NCBI GenBank assembly: GCA_001414345.1
Contig: LLCB01000303.1
Coordinates: forward strand, 1 to 64,000
DNA from: Hymenoscyphus infarciens
Lineage: Eukaryota > Ascomycota > Leotiomycetes > Helotiales > Helotiaceae
Reading direction: 5' to 3'
Length of the DNA stretch: 64,000 nt
The notes beneath the pieces are model-generated. The model saw only the letters and a program-made list of their open reading frames with translations. It was not told where the DNA came from and ran no database searches. Made by a program: the position numbers and the translations under genes. Of the stretch, positions 1 to 12,989 are shown piece after piece; position 1 is the stretch's first letter, and each line of letters begins with the position of its first letter.

Positions 1-57
<57 letters not shown>
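1..57. repeat. (TTA)n microsatellite, probable 3' tail of a minus-strand LINE
   Basis: Uninterrupted TTA triplets run from the first base to about position 57. Read on the minus strand this is a (TAA)n tract. It lies beyond the 3' side of a minus-strand non-LTR reverse transcriptase, and tails of this kind end I/Tad-clade LINEs, so I read it as the element's 3' end. The tract may continue outside the window. Confidence 0.75.
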
Positions 58-59
<2 letters not shown>

Positions 60-3000
60 CTACGTAGACTATAGGCTAAGCTCTAAGAGTAAGTAGTATA
101 TCTTCTATTCTAGTTTATCTAGCCTTTTAGCTTATTCTTCTTCGTTTCTTAAGCTTTCTTATAAATATAATTCTCCTTTTCTTTAGTTCTTATTACTATC
201 TATTTAGAGCTTATCTCTTTAACTTAGTAATATAGTAGAAGAGTATAGTAGATTAGTATATTTAACCTACTAAGGTATATATTAGTAATATAAGAGGTAT
301 ATTTACTTCTAGAATTATTAAAGCTAAGGTCTTATCTTCTAGTATATCTCGGCTTTCTCCTTCTATTTCTCTCTTTCTTTTACCTCTTTCTTACTCTTCT
401 CTCTCTCTTTTTAAGTAATTCTAGTACTAGTCTATACTCTTAGAGTCTCTTTAGCCTAAGTAGTTAAGTAGTTACTCTTAGCACTAGTTTCTTATCTACT
501 AGTATCTCTCTTAGCTCTTATAGATCTCTAATCCTTTTCTTTAGAGCTCTTATAAGCGTGTCTCTTTCTTATAAAATATCTTAGTAAAATAGGACTAGGT
601 GTTCTACTATCTCTCTACTATCTATATAAATATACTATAGTATAACCTAGTTTAGTACTCTTTTTATAAAAAGGAAGGTATTTAGTTCTATTACTTCTAT
701 TTATACTTAAACGAGTAGTTAGCTCTTTACCTTAGTAAGCCTCTTATAGACCTTTTATAGCTCTTACTTATCTAGGTCTACTTTATCTAACGCTTCTATA
801 TATTATATTAAGTTCCTCTCTTAAGTTCTTCTCCTCTAAGTCTCTAAGTAGTTCTTCTATTCTATAAGTATAGTATTATACTTAAATCCTACTCCTTCTA
901 CTCTCTACTCCTCTTCCTACTCTTATCTTATTATCTATAAGTATAATATTACCTTTCTTACCTTTATTAGTCTACCTCTTCTTCTCCTCTTTAGCTATAT
1001 TACTATATATCTATAAGTATTCTAGATTAGTTCCTCTAGCTTAGACCTTTAGAACTTCTTTTTAAAAGTAGCTACTTATAAGTTAAGATATAGGTTAATT
1101 AGTATATAGTCTACTTTAACTTCTAAGCTCTAAACTAGAGTAGCTTTATATACCTCTATTACTACTTATAAGTATCTTAATTATTATATAGAGAAGCTCT
1201 TTACTATTCCCTTTATATTCTCTTCTTTTAATATAATATAGTATTATACTAACATCTTATATACTATTATACTCTTTATTACTACTATATATATCTATCT
1301 TACTTAGTAGTAGTCTACTTCTTATATCTTTCTAGTAAACCTTATAAGTATAAAAGTCTATATTATAAGCTTCTTCTAAACTCTTTCTTAGTATACCTTC
1401 TAGTTTAGTTTCTTATTAAGCTCTACTTCTAGAAACCTTATATACTTAACTAATATAAGCCTTATCTCTTTAAACTAGACTATCTCTCTCTATAGTATTC
1501 TTATTCTTATAAAGTATATAAGTACTATCTTTTCTAAGCTAAAAGCTATCTCTTACTTATTTACCTACTTATTATATACTCTCTAGACTATCTTAAGTAT
1601 CTTATAGTTTACTACTATACTTTTTAATATTATAAGTAGATTTATATTATCTATAAAGCCTACTATAATAAGCTTATTAATTCTTACTAGGTCTTTATAT
1701 AGTATTAAAGTAAAGAGGATAAATAGTATTAGTAATAGTACTAATTCTTATAAAATACCTAATTTAAAATCTCTTTTATTTACTAATTATTTATTAAAAA
1801 ATAATATAGCTTTTTATCTAGAGAGAAAGCTCTTTATCTATATTACTATCTACTATAGAACCTCTTTCTCTCTTAATATATAAAGTAGCTATATATAGTC
1901 TACTTAGTTAAAGGCTTCTACTATATCTAGTTAGGCTAGAGACGTATAACTCTTATATTCTTATATTATATATATACTCTTTATTACTATTCTAATTACT
2001 AGCTCTATATTTTAGTACTTCTAGTTACTTATCTATAGCCCTAGTAGTATTACTATTTCTTCTATAAGCTATATAAGCTTTTATACTATTACTTTCTTAA
2101 GAATCTTATCTATAGTTAAGAGTAGTACTATTAGCTAGTAGGCCTCTACTTTACTCTACTTCTTAGTTATTTTACCTAGTTTTCTTAGTACTACTACCTT
2201 TATATAGTAGAAGTAGAATAGGAAGTACTATAAGTAAAAGCTTACTTCTACTATTATAGTAAGTACTTTATAAAGTAGCTTATTATAAGCTTTTAGAAAG
2301 CTATTTACTAGTATATTAAATCCTAGCGTTTTCTATAATATTAATCTTATAGCTATCTTAATATACTTCTTAGTTATATATTAGCTTACTAAGTACCTTT
2401 AAGAGAAGCTCTTAGTATTCTAGTCTTTATTAAGAACGCTTAAGTAGTTAGTTATTAACTCTAAGAAGAACTTTTTTATAAGAATATAAGCTTTCTTTTA
2501 ATAGGTCTTATCTTTTATTATATTAAGTAATATAAGTATTAATAGTACTAATACTTCTAGTCTTATATATCTTTTAAGATATATCTACTTCTTAAGTATT
2601 TAGAGTTTCCTTTTATTCTTTACTATCTCTACTAGTATCTCTTTCTAGCTTTTTATCTTCGTCTTTCTACTTACTATTTAGAGTTCTTAAAAAGTGTTAT
2701 TAAACTATTACTTTAAGCTCTTTATTTAGTACTCTTTCTAGGTTCTTTTATATTTCCTTATCTTCTTTAACGCTTTTTTAACTTCTATATTCTACTAGAG
2801 TTATACTCTCTCTCTATCTAGCTTTTAGAGTAGTATTAAGGCCTTTACTATTCTTTAAAGGTCTTTTATAAGTCTCTATACTACTTTCTTAAGTTCTTAT
2901 ATATTTTAGATTATAAGTGCTTCTAAGTAAGAGGCTTTTACTTTAACTAGGATCTTATCTATTAGTCTCTAGCTAAATCTAGGCACTTATAATACCTTTC

Positions 3001-3163
3001 TCTCTTCTTCTATTTTTATTATAAGAAGTTAAGCTATATAGTTTAATCCTAGTAGGTTTAAAGACCTTTACTAGACTACTACGTTCTTAGTAGAGAAGAT
3101 AAGATTAATTCTAGAGTTATAAGAGCTCTTTCTTCTCTACGTAGTTTTATTATAGAGTATATC
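1..3163 (-). mobile_element. RIP-degraded LINE (Tad1/I-like), 3' part with reverse transcriptase
   Basis: AT-rich DNA almost lacking CpA and TpG. On the minus strand, about 1800 to 1600, the conceptual translation resembles the reverse transcriptase of fungal non-LTR elements: a GILQ-type block (usual GIPQGSP), a hydrophobic LF-rich stretch, then GFIDNINLL where GFxDDxNLL is expected, with Asp turned to Asn by RIP. Many stop codons show that it is dead. The body is cut at 3163 by LTR element A, whose TSD (ATATC) occupies 3159-3163, and resumes at 23364. The Tad1-like label rests on recognising the RT blocks and the (TAA)n tail; domain boundaries cannot be placed safely. Confidence 0.6.
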
Positions 3164-3487
3164 TATAATAGTTTACATCTAAGAAGTACTCGGTCTACTA
3201 ACCTTTATATAATACGAAAGTAGTCTACAAAGTAGCTTTATATAAAAGTAGCCTATACGTAATCTTATATAAACCTCTAGAAAAGAGGTTCTAATAACTA
3301 GTAATTATATTTAGACTTCTCTATAAAGTAAGAAGGTTGTTATTCTATAACTAGTAATTACGTATAATATATATATAGGTTCTATAAGAACCTCTCTCTT
3401 ATATATAGATAGACTTCCCTTCTTAGTTAATTCTTCTTATAATAAGAATATCTTATCTATTAACCTCTTTATATTTAGCTTATAATA
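3164..3487 (+). repeat. 5' LTR of element A
   Basis: 324 bp, starting TATAAT (probably TGTAAY before RIP) and ending ATAATA (probably ...ACA). It aligns along its whole length with 23035-23358; the differences seen are mostly C/T or G/A transitions. The left flank ATATC is the target-site duplication. Confidence 0.88.
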
Positions 3488-3796
3488 TTAGAATTAACTT
3501 CTCTTCTTATAATTACTTATAAGTATATTAAATAAACTATATATAATAGATTCTATAAACTCTTTATATATATAGTATAAGTATAAAAATCCTTTATAGT
3601 TGGAATATATAGTCTTATATAAAAATATATAGTTTTATATAATAGTTTAAAGTATATAGTAGATAACTATAAAACATAAAATAGAAGACATAAGTAGAAT
3701 AGAAGAATAAGAGCCTCTAGTATAGTTAATAGAGATATTTACCTAATAATAGTAAAAGATATAAGCTCTCTTTAAAAGTTAAAACTAATCTCTAGT

Positions 3797-4152
3797 TATA
3801 ACGGTATACCGTCCTATATAGCCGAGATTACATAGTATATGCCGTGTTTCAGTAGTTGTTGTTTTGTATTATCTAATTTAGAAAGGTTATATACGTCCGT
3901 ACGTCTATCCGGACTTTCGGACGTACTTCGTAGGGTTCGGGCTTTTGTATTAGCCGACGTATGTCGTTGTTCGGTTTCGTACCCCTTTTATATCGTCTAA
4001 ACCTCTTATATATAGCAGCCTACTCTCCTAGAGTTAGAAAAGGCTAGTTTAGCCTTTTCTTCCGTATTAGTACCTAGTATTTACATACGTTATTCTGCTA
4101 AACGCACTCTTATATACCTATTCTATAGTTGTATATATTTCGTGCTATTATA
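3797..4152 (+). mobile_element. Solo LTR related to the LTR of element C, inside element A
   Basis: 356 bp flanked on both sides by CTAGT (3792-3796 and 4153-4157). Its last about 140 bp are the reverse complement of the first 140 bp of the left LTR of element C (from 8619), so it is an LTR of the same or a sister family in the opposite orientation. No internal region is present, as after LTR-LTR recombination. It is richer in CpG and TpG than its surroundings, so it suffered less RIP. Confidence 0.75.
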
Positions 4153-4157
4153 CTAGT

Positions 4158-7100
4158 AAACCTCTTATTATAATAAGATAAAGCTTTTATAAAGCTTAAA
4201 AGAAACTAACCTATACTTACCTTAATACTACTCTTAGTCTCTATACTAATAATAGCTATAAATAATAATTAAAAGCTAAAACATAGTCTTATATATCTAG
4301 AGAGATATAATAGAAGTACGCTTAGCCTCTTTTCTTAGTTTAAAGAATCTTTAAAAGTAAAGCTAGAAATAGATAGTCTTACTATTAGATAAGAAAAAGA
4401 GAAAGTCTAGTATACTTTTAAAAGACTTTTAAGCGACGTAGCTATAAGAATCTTCTTCTAGATCGAGTATACTTACTAGTAAAATAAACTCATAGTTATA
4501 GACTTTATAGAATAGCTTAGTATAGCCTTCTAAGACCCTCGCCTATAATAAAAGGCACTTAGCTAACTTAACTAAGAAAGATAAGATAAGTAGATCTTTA
4601 GCGAATTCTTAAACGAGTTTAACTAATTAATCTTAGAAGCTACTAGTTAGAGATAGAACGACGTAATTAAGAAGAGCTACTTAAAAGCTATTATTAATAT
4701 AAAGCTAATAATTACTACTATTAGTATCAAAGATTATAATACTTATAATAAGTATTATAGATAGCTACGAATAATTAGTAACTAGTTAAACAAAATTAAT
4801 AAACTTATAGCTTAGTAAATAAAGAAACTATAAGCCTTTTCTATAGTTATATATAAAGTAAAAGATAGCTCTTTAGCTAATATTATAGATTAGTAACTAA
4901 TAGTAGTAGTTTCTTCTACTTAAAAAAAAGAACTATAATAGAGTACTCTAGAAGTCCTTACTAAAAGAAGAAGCTTAAGTCTTTACTTAAGATATAAATA
5001 AGATAGATATAAGATCTAAGAATATAATATAAAGATAAAATAGTTAAAGAAGAATCGTAAGTAGATAAAGAAAGTCTAAGTAGCTCTTATTTAAAAGGAA
5101 AGTAATAATATTAAAGAAAAGAATATAAAAGGAAAAAGAAGAATAATTAAGAAGATTTTAGATAATAACTCTAATAAGTTAGAAAATAAGTAGCTTCTAG
5201 TAAAAGACGCTATTAAAAGTAAAAGAAGGTTTTAAAGAAAGTAAAGAAAAAATAGATTAAGTTTTAAAAGAAGTTAATAAATAGTCTTCTATTTTTAGTT
5301 TCTATATTAGTTAATAAAGAATATTTTATAAAGACTCTTCTTAACTCTAGATATTTATCTTATAAACTTATTAGCTTCTCCTTTACTACTTAGAATAACC
5401 TTTAACGTATTTCTATCTCTTCTTAAGAACTCTCTAGCTTTAATACTCTCTTAGATAATATAGTAATAGAGGTTACTATTATCTCTTTAGATATTAATAA
5501 ATATAAGAAAGCTTAGTCTTTCTTTTATATTATCTCTTATTTAGAATTATATAATATAATTCTAGAACTCTCTTAAATAATAAAGTAAGATACTTAAATT
5601 AATAGTCTTACTTTTAAATACTTTATTTTATTAATAAACACGCTAGTTAGAAACTAAGCTAATATTTTAGAAGTAGGCTATACTAATCCTATTATCGAAT
5701 ATTTATCTATCTCTATTAAAGCTTTCTAAATAATAATAAAATAATTAAGTCTTAGTAGTTAACTATTTAAGTGTTCTTAGCTAGCTTATAGGATATTACT
5801 AAGGCTCTTAAGAAGATAAAGAAGACGAAAATAGACTCTTAAACGAAGCTACTACTATAGTTCTAGAATCGCCTTAGAGCTTTTAGTTTAAAGGACTTAG
5901 ATAAAGTACTACCTTTATAAGATAAAGGAATCGATTATAAAATAGAGCTTATAAAAGAAGATAGAAAAGAAGTAATAGTCTCTTAGAAGCTACTCTATAA
6001 TATATTCTATAATAAACTCCTTATCTTTTAAAGAACGCTTACTAAGTATATAGATAAAGGCTAGATTCGAGTTAGTAACTCTTTTACTACTACTTTAGTA
6101 CTCTTTATATAAAAACTAAGAGGTAGCCTTTAATTCTATATTAATTACTATACTTTAAATAAAGTTATATAAAAGGATTAGTATCTACTCTCTCTAATTT
6201 ATAAAACTCTATAATAAGTAAGTAAAGTAACCTAGTATATAAAGCTTAATATAAGCTAAGCTTTCTATTAACTTTAAATTATAGAAGGCGATAAATAGAA
6301 GATAGCTTTTTAGATAAGTTATAGACTATATAAATAGTTAGTTATATCTTTTAAACTTATAAATATACTAAGTATATTTTAAAGATATATTAACTAAGTA
6401 TTATAAGAATACTTAGACGCTTTCTACTTTATCTATATTAATAATATTCTAATCTTTATAGATAGATCTCTTAAGAAATATAAGAACTAGGTTAAGCTAG
6501 TTCTCTAAAAGCTTAAAGAGGTAGACCTCTTTCTTAATATTAATAAGTATAAGTTTTTAGTTACTTAAATAAAGTATCTAGAGTTTATCTTAGATATTAA
6601 CTTAGATATAGAAATAGATTTAGAAAAGGTAAAAGCTATCTTTAACTAAGAAGTACTAATAAACGTAAAAGCTATATAAAGCTTTCTTATTTTTATAAAC
6701 TTTTACTAAACCTTTATTAAAGACTATTCTAATATTATAAGACCTCTTATAGAACTAACTTATAAGAAATAAGTGTTTATATAGATAAACAAGTACTAGA
6801 AAGTCTTTAAGTAGTTAAAATATATATTTACTACTACTCTAGCTCTTATATAATTTAATTAAGAAAAGTAAATAATTATAAAAATAGACTCTTTTAGCTA
6901 GTATATTAGTAGAGCACTTATATAATATAATAATAATAGACTCTTATAATCTTATACCTTCTTTTTAAAGAAGAACTTACTAGCTAAGTATAACTATAAG
7001 ATCTATAATAAAGAAATATTAGTAATTATATAATATTTAGAAGTATAAGATCTCGAGTTATAAAGTATAGAGAGTTTTAAGATCTAGATAGACTATAAGA

Positions 7101-8618
7101 ATCTTAAGTACTTTATATTAGTTTAGAAGCTTACTAAATAATAAATATAATAGTCTCTAGTCTTTTTAAAGTATAATTTTAAGATTATATATATTAAAGA
7201 GAAATATAATATTTAAGTAAATACTCTTTCTTAATAAAAGTAAGATATACTAAATAATGTCTTAGATAAATAAATTAATTATTAGATAAAGTAACTTCTT
7301 AAGACTATAAATAAGAAAGAATAGCCTTTAGAGATTATAAAAGCGAACCTTATATAGATATAAGAAGCGCTTTTAAATAATAAAAGAACGTTTTAAGAAC
7401 TTTAGATAATAGCTAAGAAAGTAGATACTAATCTCTAATTAATAAAAGAGGCTATTTAATAAGGTAGAAGAATATTCTCTACTAGTCTAAAGCTTAAAGT
7501 ATTAATATTAGAATAGATACTTATAAATAAAAGAAAGCTAACGTTTTAGAACTATTTATAAGTTCTTAATAATAAGGAATTATATATAAGAATACTTTAA
7601 GCTATATATAATTTAAAACTCTATAGCTACCTTAGATAAGAGAATATAGCTTAGATTCTTATATAATAATACTTCTAGCCTTAAATATTATAAAATATCT
7701 AAAGATTTATTAGGAATTATAATACTTATAAAAGAAATAAGGCTTAGAGAGAAGTTTAATAAGGATTCTTAAAGCTACTACTAGTCTTAAACTAGATCTA
7801 GAGTAAGATATTAATAGACTTTATAGTTAAACTCCTAGAAAGTAATAGATATATAAATCTAGTTATAATTATAAATAGACTAGGAAAAGGAACGATTTAT
7901 AATAGCTTTAAAGATATTATAGCTAAAATAGTTACTAGATAGTTTATCTAAACCTTCTACTAAAAGTATTACTTATTAAAGATAATAGTATTTAATAAAA
8001 GAATATAATTTATTAGCTACTTATAAATAAGAGTATACTCTCTTCTAAGGATTATATAAAGGCTTTTTATAGCTTTTTATCTAGAAACTAATAGATCTAT
8101 AAAATAGATAAACTAGATAGTAGAAACCTATTTATATATATTTATAGATTATACTTAAGATAATTAAGAAGAACTACTACTATTTATTAAACTAGTAATT
8201 AATAACTAAATAATAGTAGCTATAAAGGTAAGTCTATTCTTCTTTAATTATAAATAATATACTAAGTTTTTAGATATCTAGTATAAGCTCTTAAATAAAG
8301 TAATACCTCTATTACTAATCTAGAAAGCTAATATAATTATATAAAAGTTAAAAGAAGTTTAAGAATAGGTATAGTTAGCTATATTTATAGTATAATAAGT
8401 AATAGAAGATATTATAAACTAGAAAAGATAATAAATACTAAGTTTTAAAGTTAGAGATAAAGTTTAGCTAAGCTTAAAGAATATCTAGATAATAAGGTAA
8501 TTAAAGAAGTTAGACGTAAAGTAAGCTAAGTATATAGTACTTAAAGTAATTAGTACTTATAATTATTACTTAGATATACCTTCTAGAATCTATAATATCT
8601 TCTACTCTTAGCTTCTCT
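4158..8618 (+). pseudogene. RIP-inactivated gag-pol of element A (gypsy)
   Basis: Plus-strand conceptual translation, broken by many stops (Gln and Trp codons turned into stops). Recognisable parts are a protease-like stretch near 5290-5700 and an RT with the core YINNILIF at about 6431-6465 (YxDDILIF expected, D to N by RIP), preceded by a YIN-x-VL-x-EYLDAF-like stretch typical of Ty3/gypsy. RNase H follows at about 6700-7200 and integrase at about 7250-8300. The integrase C-terminal segment (DKVWLSLKNI-like) lies at about 8455-8500. Coding similarity stops at 8618, where element C is inserted. Confidence 0.75.
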
Positions 8619-9094
8619 TATAATAGCACGAAATATATATAACTATAGAAGAGATATATAAGAGTGCGTTTAGTAGAATAACGTATATAAATACTAGGCT
8701 CTAATATAGAAGAAAATAATAACTATCCCTCTTCTATACTAAATATAAACGTCTATATATAAGAGGTTAGAAGCTACTAAGTTCTAATAATAATAATAAC
8801 CGAGCCCTGTCTAATATAGCTAATACTAAATAATAAGAGCTAAAAAGCTAAATATATAACCTCTAAACCTTAAGAAAGCTAAATATATAATATTTAAACC
8901 TTAATCCCTTCTATATATAAATATTAGATATTAATACCTTTAGCACTTCGCTTATATAAGTATTAGTTATTTATAATCTCGGCTCTAGAGATATTAGAGG
9001 TATTAGTAGTACTTAGGAGTATTAGTAGTTTTATAAATACTAATAATTTAGAATAGTACTATTATATAATAATCTAAGATAGCGTACTATTATA
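8619..9094 (-). repeat. Left (3') LTR of element C
   Basis: 476 bp with short inverted ends (TATAATAGCACG at the left; GCGTACTATTATA at the right, reading as the complement once RIP changes are allowed for). It is 31 bp longer than its partner because a segment around 8844-8904 is tandemly duplicated here and single in the right copy. Confidence 0.82.
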
Positions 9095-12000
9095 TTCCCT
9101 CTTCTTTAAAAAGACTTGTTCTAAGTCTTTAGTTATTAATTAGTATAATATTAGGTTAGTTAAAGTATTATTTATCTCTTTATTATAAAGAATATAACTT
9201 ATCTACTATTATAGTATCTAGTGGTTAGAGTAGAGTTAGTAGCTAGTAGTATTATTATTTAAGAGCTAATTACTCTTTGTTTACTACTATATACTATATA
9301 ATAATAGGATACGAATAGAAGAGAGGCTAATAATTAGCTATTAAGTAGAAAGTAGTATACTACTATAGAGTTATTATGTTCTTATTATTATTATATATTA
9401 TAATAGTAATTATTAAGTAATAAATAATAATTATAAAGTAATAGCTATTATTATAAGTAGTATATTAGTAGGCGACTTTTCTCTAATTCTAACTTCTCTT
9501 CTTCTTTTCTTTTTATTTAAATAATATAAATAGTAAGAATACCTTTTAATTAGATATATTCTTATATGCTAACTTATCTTCTAGAATATATATATATATA
9601 TATTATATATATATATAAAAGTAAGTTCTTCTCTTCTTAATCGAACCTAATTTAGAGCTAATCTAATATAGTAAAATACCTCTTCTATATCCTCCTAGTA
9701 CGCTTCTAGCTACTTACTAAGTCTACTATATTTAGTACTTTTAGGTAAAATCTTAGAATAGAGATTATATATATACTTTTAAGAAGTCGAAGTTAAAGAA
9801 GTATAGATACTATATTAAGTAGAATACTATATATATCCTAGTAAGTTTAATTCTAAATATATACTAAATTTGTTCTAACTTAGATAGTTATTATAGTTTA
9901 TTAAGAAGGAGTTTAGTAAGCTTAAGCTTAAGAAGAAGAAGAAGGAGATTAAGAGAGCTACTAAAGCCTTAGATAAGGTATTAGTTATTACTAGTATAGA
10001 GGTACTAAAGAATAGTTTAAAAGTATAGTTTACTCTCTTAGAGAAGACTTAAGCGCTTTATATTAAGGTTACTATAAGTACCTCTTACTTATTAGAGAGG
10101 TTTTAGTTACTAATATTTAATAGTTCTTATACTATATTATAGAGAGTAGGATCTCTATCTAAACCTAGGTTTAGGTCCTCTTTAAGGCCTATTTAAAGAG
10201 TTTATAGACGTCTCTTCTAAAGCTAGCTATAAGAGGTTATTAAGATAAGAAGCGTCTCTATAAGAAGAAGGTAGTAGAGGAAGAGCTGATTTAGGCTTCT
10301 TATGCTTAGAAGAGTAAAGAGGAGGATAATAAGTTAGAGAAAGAAGAGAATATATAAGCTCTGTTTTAGTAGTAACTTAGTCTTAGTTCTTTACTTTATT
10401 AATTTTAAACATTCCTACTAGTTAGTATTTTATCTTAGGTTTTTATTATAAGTTCTTTATTAAAAGTAACTAGAATTAGAGCGTATTAATAGAGTTTTAT
10501 AAATTAACTCTTTTACTTAATTCTTATCTAATTCTTATATATTAAGCTATTTAAAGAAGTATTAAGGTAGTCCTAGCTCTTCTAGATATTTAGTATAAAA
10601 GTCTCTTAAATAATATAGTAAACCTTAAAAATTATCTATAGTAAGATCTAAATTATATCTAATCTATTTTACTTAATACTATAGCTATCTTCTAAAAAGT
10701 CTACTACTAAGTATTTCTTATACCTCCTATTCTTATATACCTTTAATAATATCTAGTAAAAGTTTTAGAGCCTCTTATTCTAGTAGAGAGGTGTTTAGAT
10801 CCTTTAAAAGTATATTAGAGGTAAAAACATTATAAATTAATAAGCTCTTAGGAAGTTTTAGCTTATAGAAGTATTTTATATATTCTAGTCTTTTAAAAGG
10901 TCTTATCTACTATTTAATAAGCTTTTAACTAGAACGATTTATCTTAAGATTCTTAGTAGATAAGTAGACTTTATCTCTAATATCTTAGTTAATAGCTCTT
11001 CTATACTAATTTATACTATTCTCTATCTTTTTCTAAGCCTTATCTATATTACTTTTAGCTATTCTTTAAGTAGAGTATATATATTAAGCTACTTTTACTA
11101 CTTTATTATATTTAAGTTATTCTTAAAAAATAGAAGTCTTTAGTATATTCTAGTCTTATAAAGTCTTTAAGTTAAGTCTAAACTTAAGCTAATAAGAGGT
11201 TATACTAATAGATAAGTATAGAAGTATTATTTATACTCTATCTATTAGAAGGATTAATTTACTCTAGTTATCTTAATAGTATATTATAAAGAGCCTTAGT
11301 CTCTAATTAATATATTAGTTTATTATCTCTATCTATTTTTCTATCTATTTATAGTAGATAGTACTAAGCTTAAGCTTAATACTAATTATTTAATAAAATT
11401 TAGTCTAAAATAATAATATAAATTAAGATTCTTAATTAGATATAATTAATTTAAAATAATAGCTAAAATAGTAAATCTATTAAACAAAGAGCTTAGCTAG
11501 TCTTTTAGTATCTATAGTTAAGTAATAGAGTATTAATACTAAATCCTTTCTAAGTTAGTTAATAAATACTAATATAGTATTAAATCTATATTTATTTTTT
11601 AGAAATAATTTAAAGTCTATATATAAATGTTATATAGAATAGTTAGATATAGATAGAGAGTAAAGAAAGCCTTATTACTTAGTTTATTAAAAATAGGAGT
11701 ATTTATAAGCTTAATAATTCCCTATATACTTTCTATAGTCTAAAAACATTCTTGTCTAGTAGTAGTATTATACTAATAACTAGTATATCTTTTTCGTACT
11801 TAGGTAAGTACTAGATACTTAGTTATAGACTTCTTAGATTAGTTTTATATAGAGTTTAGTATTCTTTTAAATATAAAGTTAATTCTTAAAAAGTAGTAAA
11901 TTATCTAAGAAGAGGTAGTATCTATTTAGAAGTTTATAATATTCTTATTAAAAGGAGTATAGATTATCTTCTTTTAACTTTTAAATTATATCTAAACTTA

Positions 12001-12734
12001 TTCTTAGAATAACGTCTAACTAAATTATATTAAAAGAGGTAGACTATTCTTATAAAAAGGTCTAAGTAAGTTTAGTATTAATTTAGAGGTCTAAATAATT
12101 AGATATTAAAAGAGTATATAAGTAGCTATCTACTTTAGCTTAATTATAGGTTTTTAGGTCTTATTTATATTAAGTTAATATATCTACTTTTTAATTACTC
12201 TTCTTAGATATAAATTAGATCTAAAAGTTAAAGTCTAATAAAAACTCTATCTATTAGACTTATTTAGCTATAAGTAGCTTAGTTATTATAAAGTATTCTA
12301 ATAATCTATAATCTAAATATATATTAATACACTTTTAATATAATATAAGTTTAAGATACTATTTCTTAAAAGCTTTTATAATAATAGATAGCTCTTTATT
12401 ATAGATCTCCTAGTTCGATTTATAGCTAACTAGAACGTATAAGTAGAACCTAATAGAGTACTAAAGACTATTATATTATTATAAGAATATATCTACTATT
12501 ACTTCTTCTAAAGAGTCTATTTCTACCTTTATATTATAATTAGAGTTAAAGTAGTATAATATTTAAATTATAAGTAGCTTAGTTCTTAGTACTTTAAAAG
12601 CTTCTTTATATTTAAGTATTTATAGAAATAGCTTTATAGAGTATATTATTATAGTTAAAGGTTTAGTAATTTTAATATAACCTTTAATAAAGTATCTATA
12701 GAATCCTATAAACCTTAGATAAGACTTTATACTT
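9095..12734 (-). pseudogene. RIP-inactivated 3' pol of element C (integrase, chromodomain)
   Basis: On the minus strand, about 11100-10880, the translation gives a gypsy integrase C-terminal block (DKVYLSTKNL followed by a degraded R-P-S-x-K-L region). At about 10860-10790 comes the LPKSLLIYNVFTSNILLKDLN-like block usual between integrase and chromodomain. At about 10730-10630 a chromodomain-like stretch E-x-EV-x-EILSSRLFRR...V-K-x-IRY is visible with Trp codons turned into stops. RNase H and the integrase core should lie at 12734-11100, but I could only read them loosely. Confidence 0.65.
9895..10380 (+). other. Unassigned lysine/glutamate-rich open stretch inside element C
   Basis: A purine-rich plus-strand stretch is open for a while (KLKLKKKKKEIKRATKALDK, then more, with a few RIP-type stops). 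It lies on the strand opposite to the pol of element C, between the chromodomain and the left LTR, where nothing is required. It could be the tail of another transposon (for example a pogo/Fot1-type transposase C-terminus) or a chance frame. I do not recognise it. Confidence 0.25.
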
Positions 12735-12905
12735 TGTCGGTATAACTCAAGAGTAAGTAACTGCTTAGGATAGCACACGTGAGAACATGTGACCTTCTCG
12801 CTTAAGAGCTACTTAAGTAGTTATCGTAGCTAGCTTTACTCGGTATATACGAACGATAATATAACTCTTTTTATATCGCTTTTATGACTATAAGTTATAC
12901 TAACA
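12735..12905 (+). repeat. 5' LTR of element D
   Basis: 171 bp, TGTCGG...TAACA, matching 18743-18913 base for base in length. About 11 differences, every one a C/T or G/A transition as RIP predicts. Confidence 0.9.
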
Positions 12906-12989
12906 CTGATTAGTAGACGTATAGATTAGATTAGATACTTAGTTACTTCGTGTATTTCTACTATAGGTATACTTATATAAAAGTAAACT

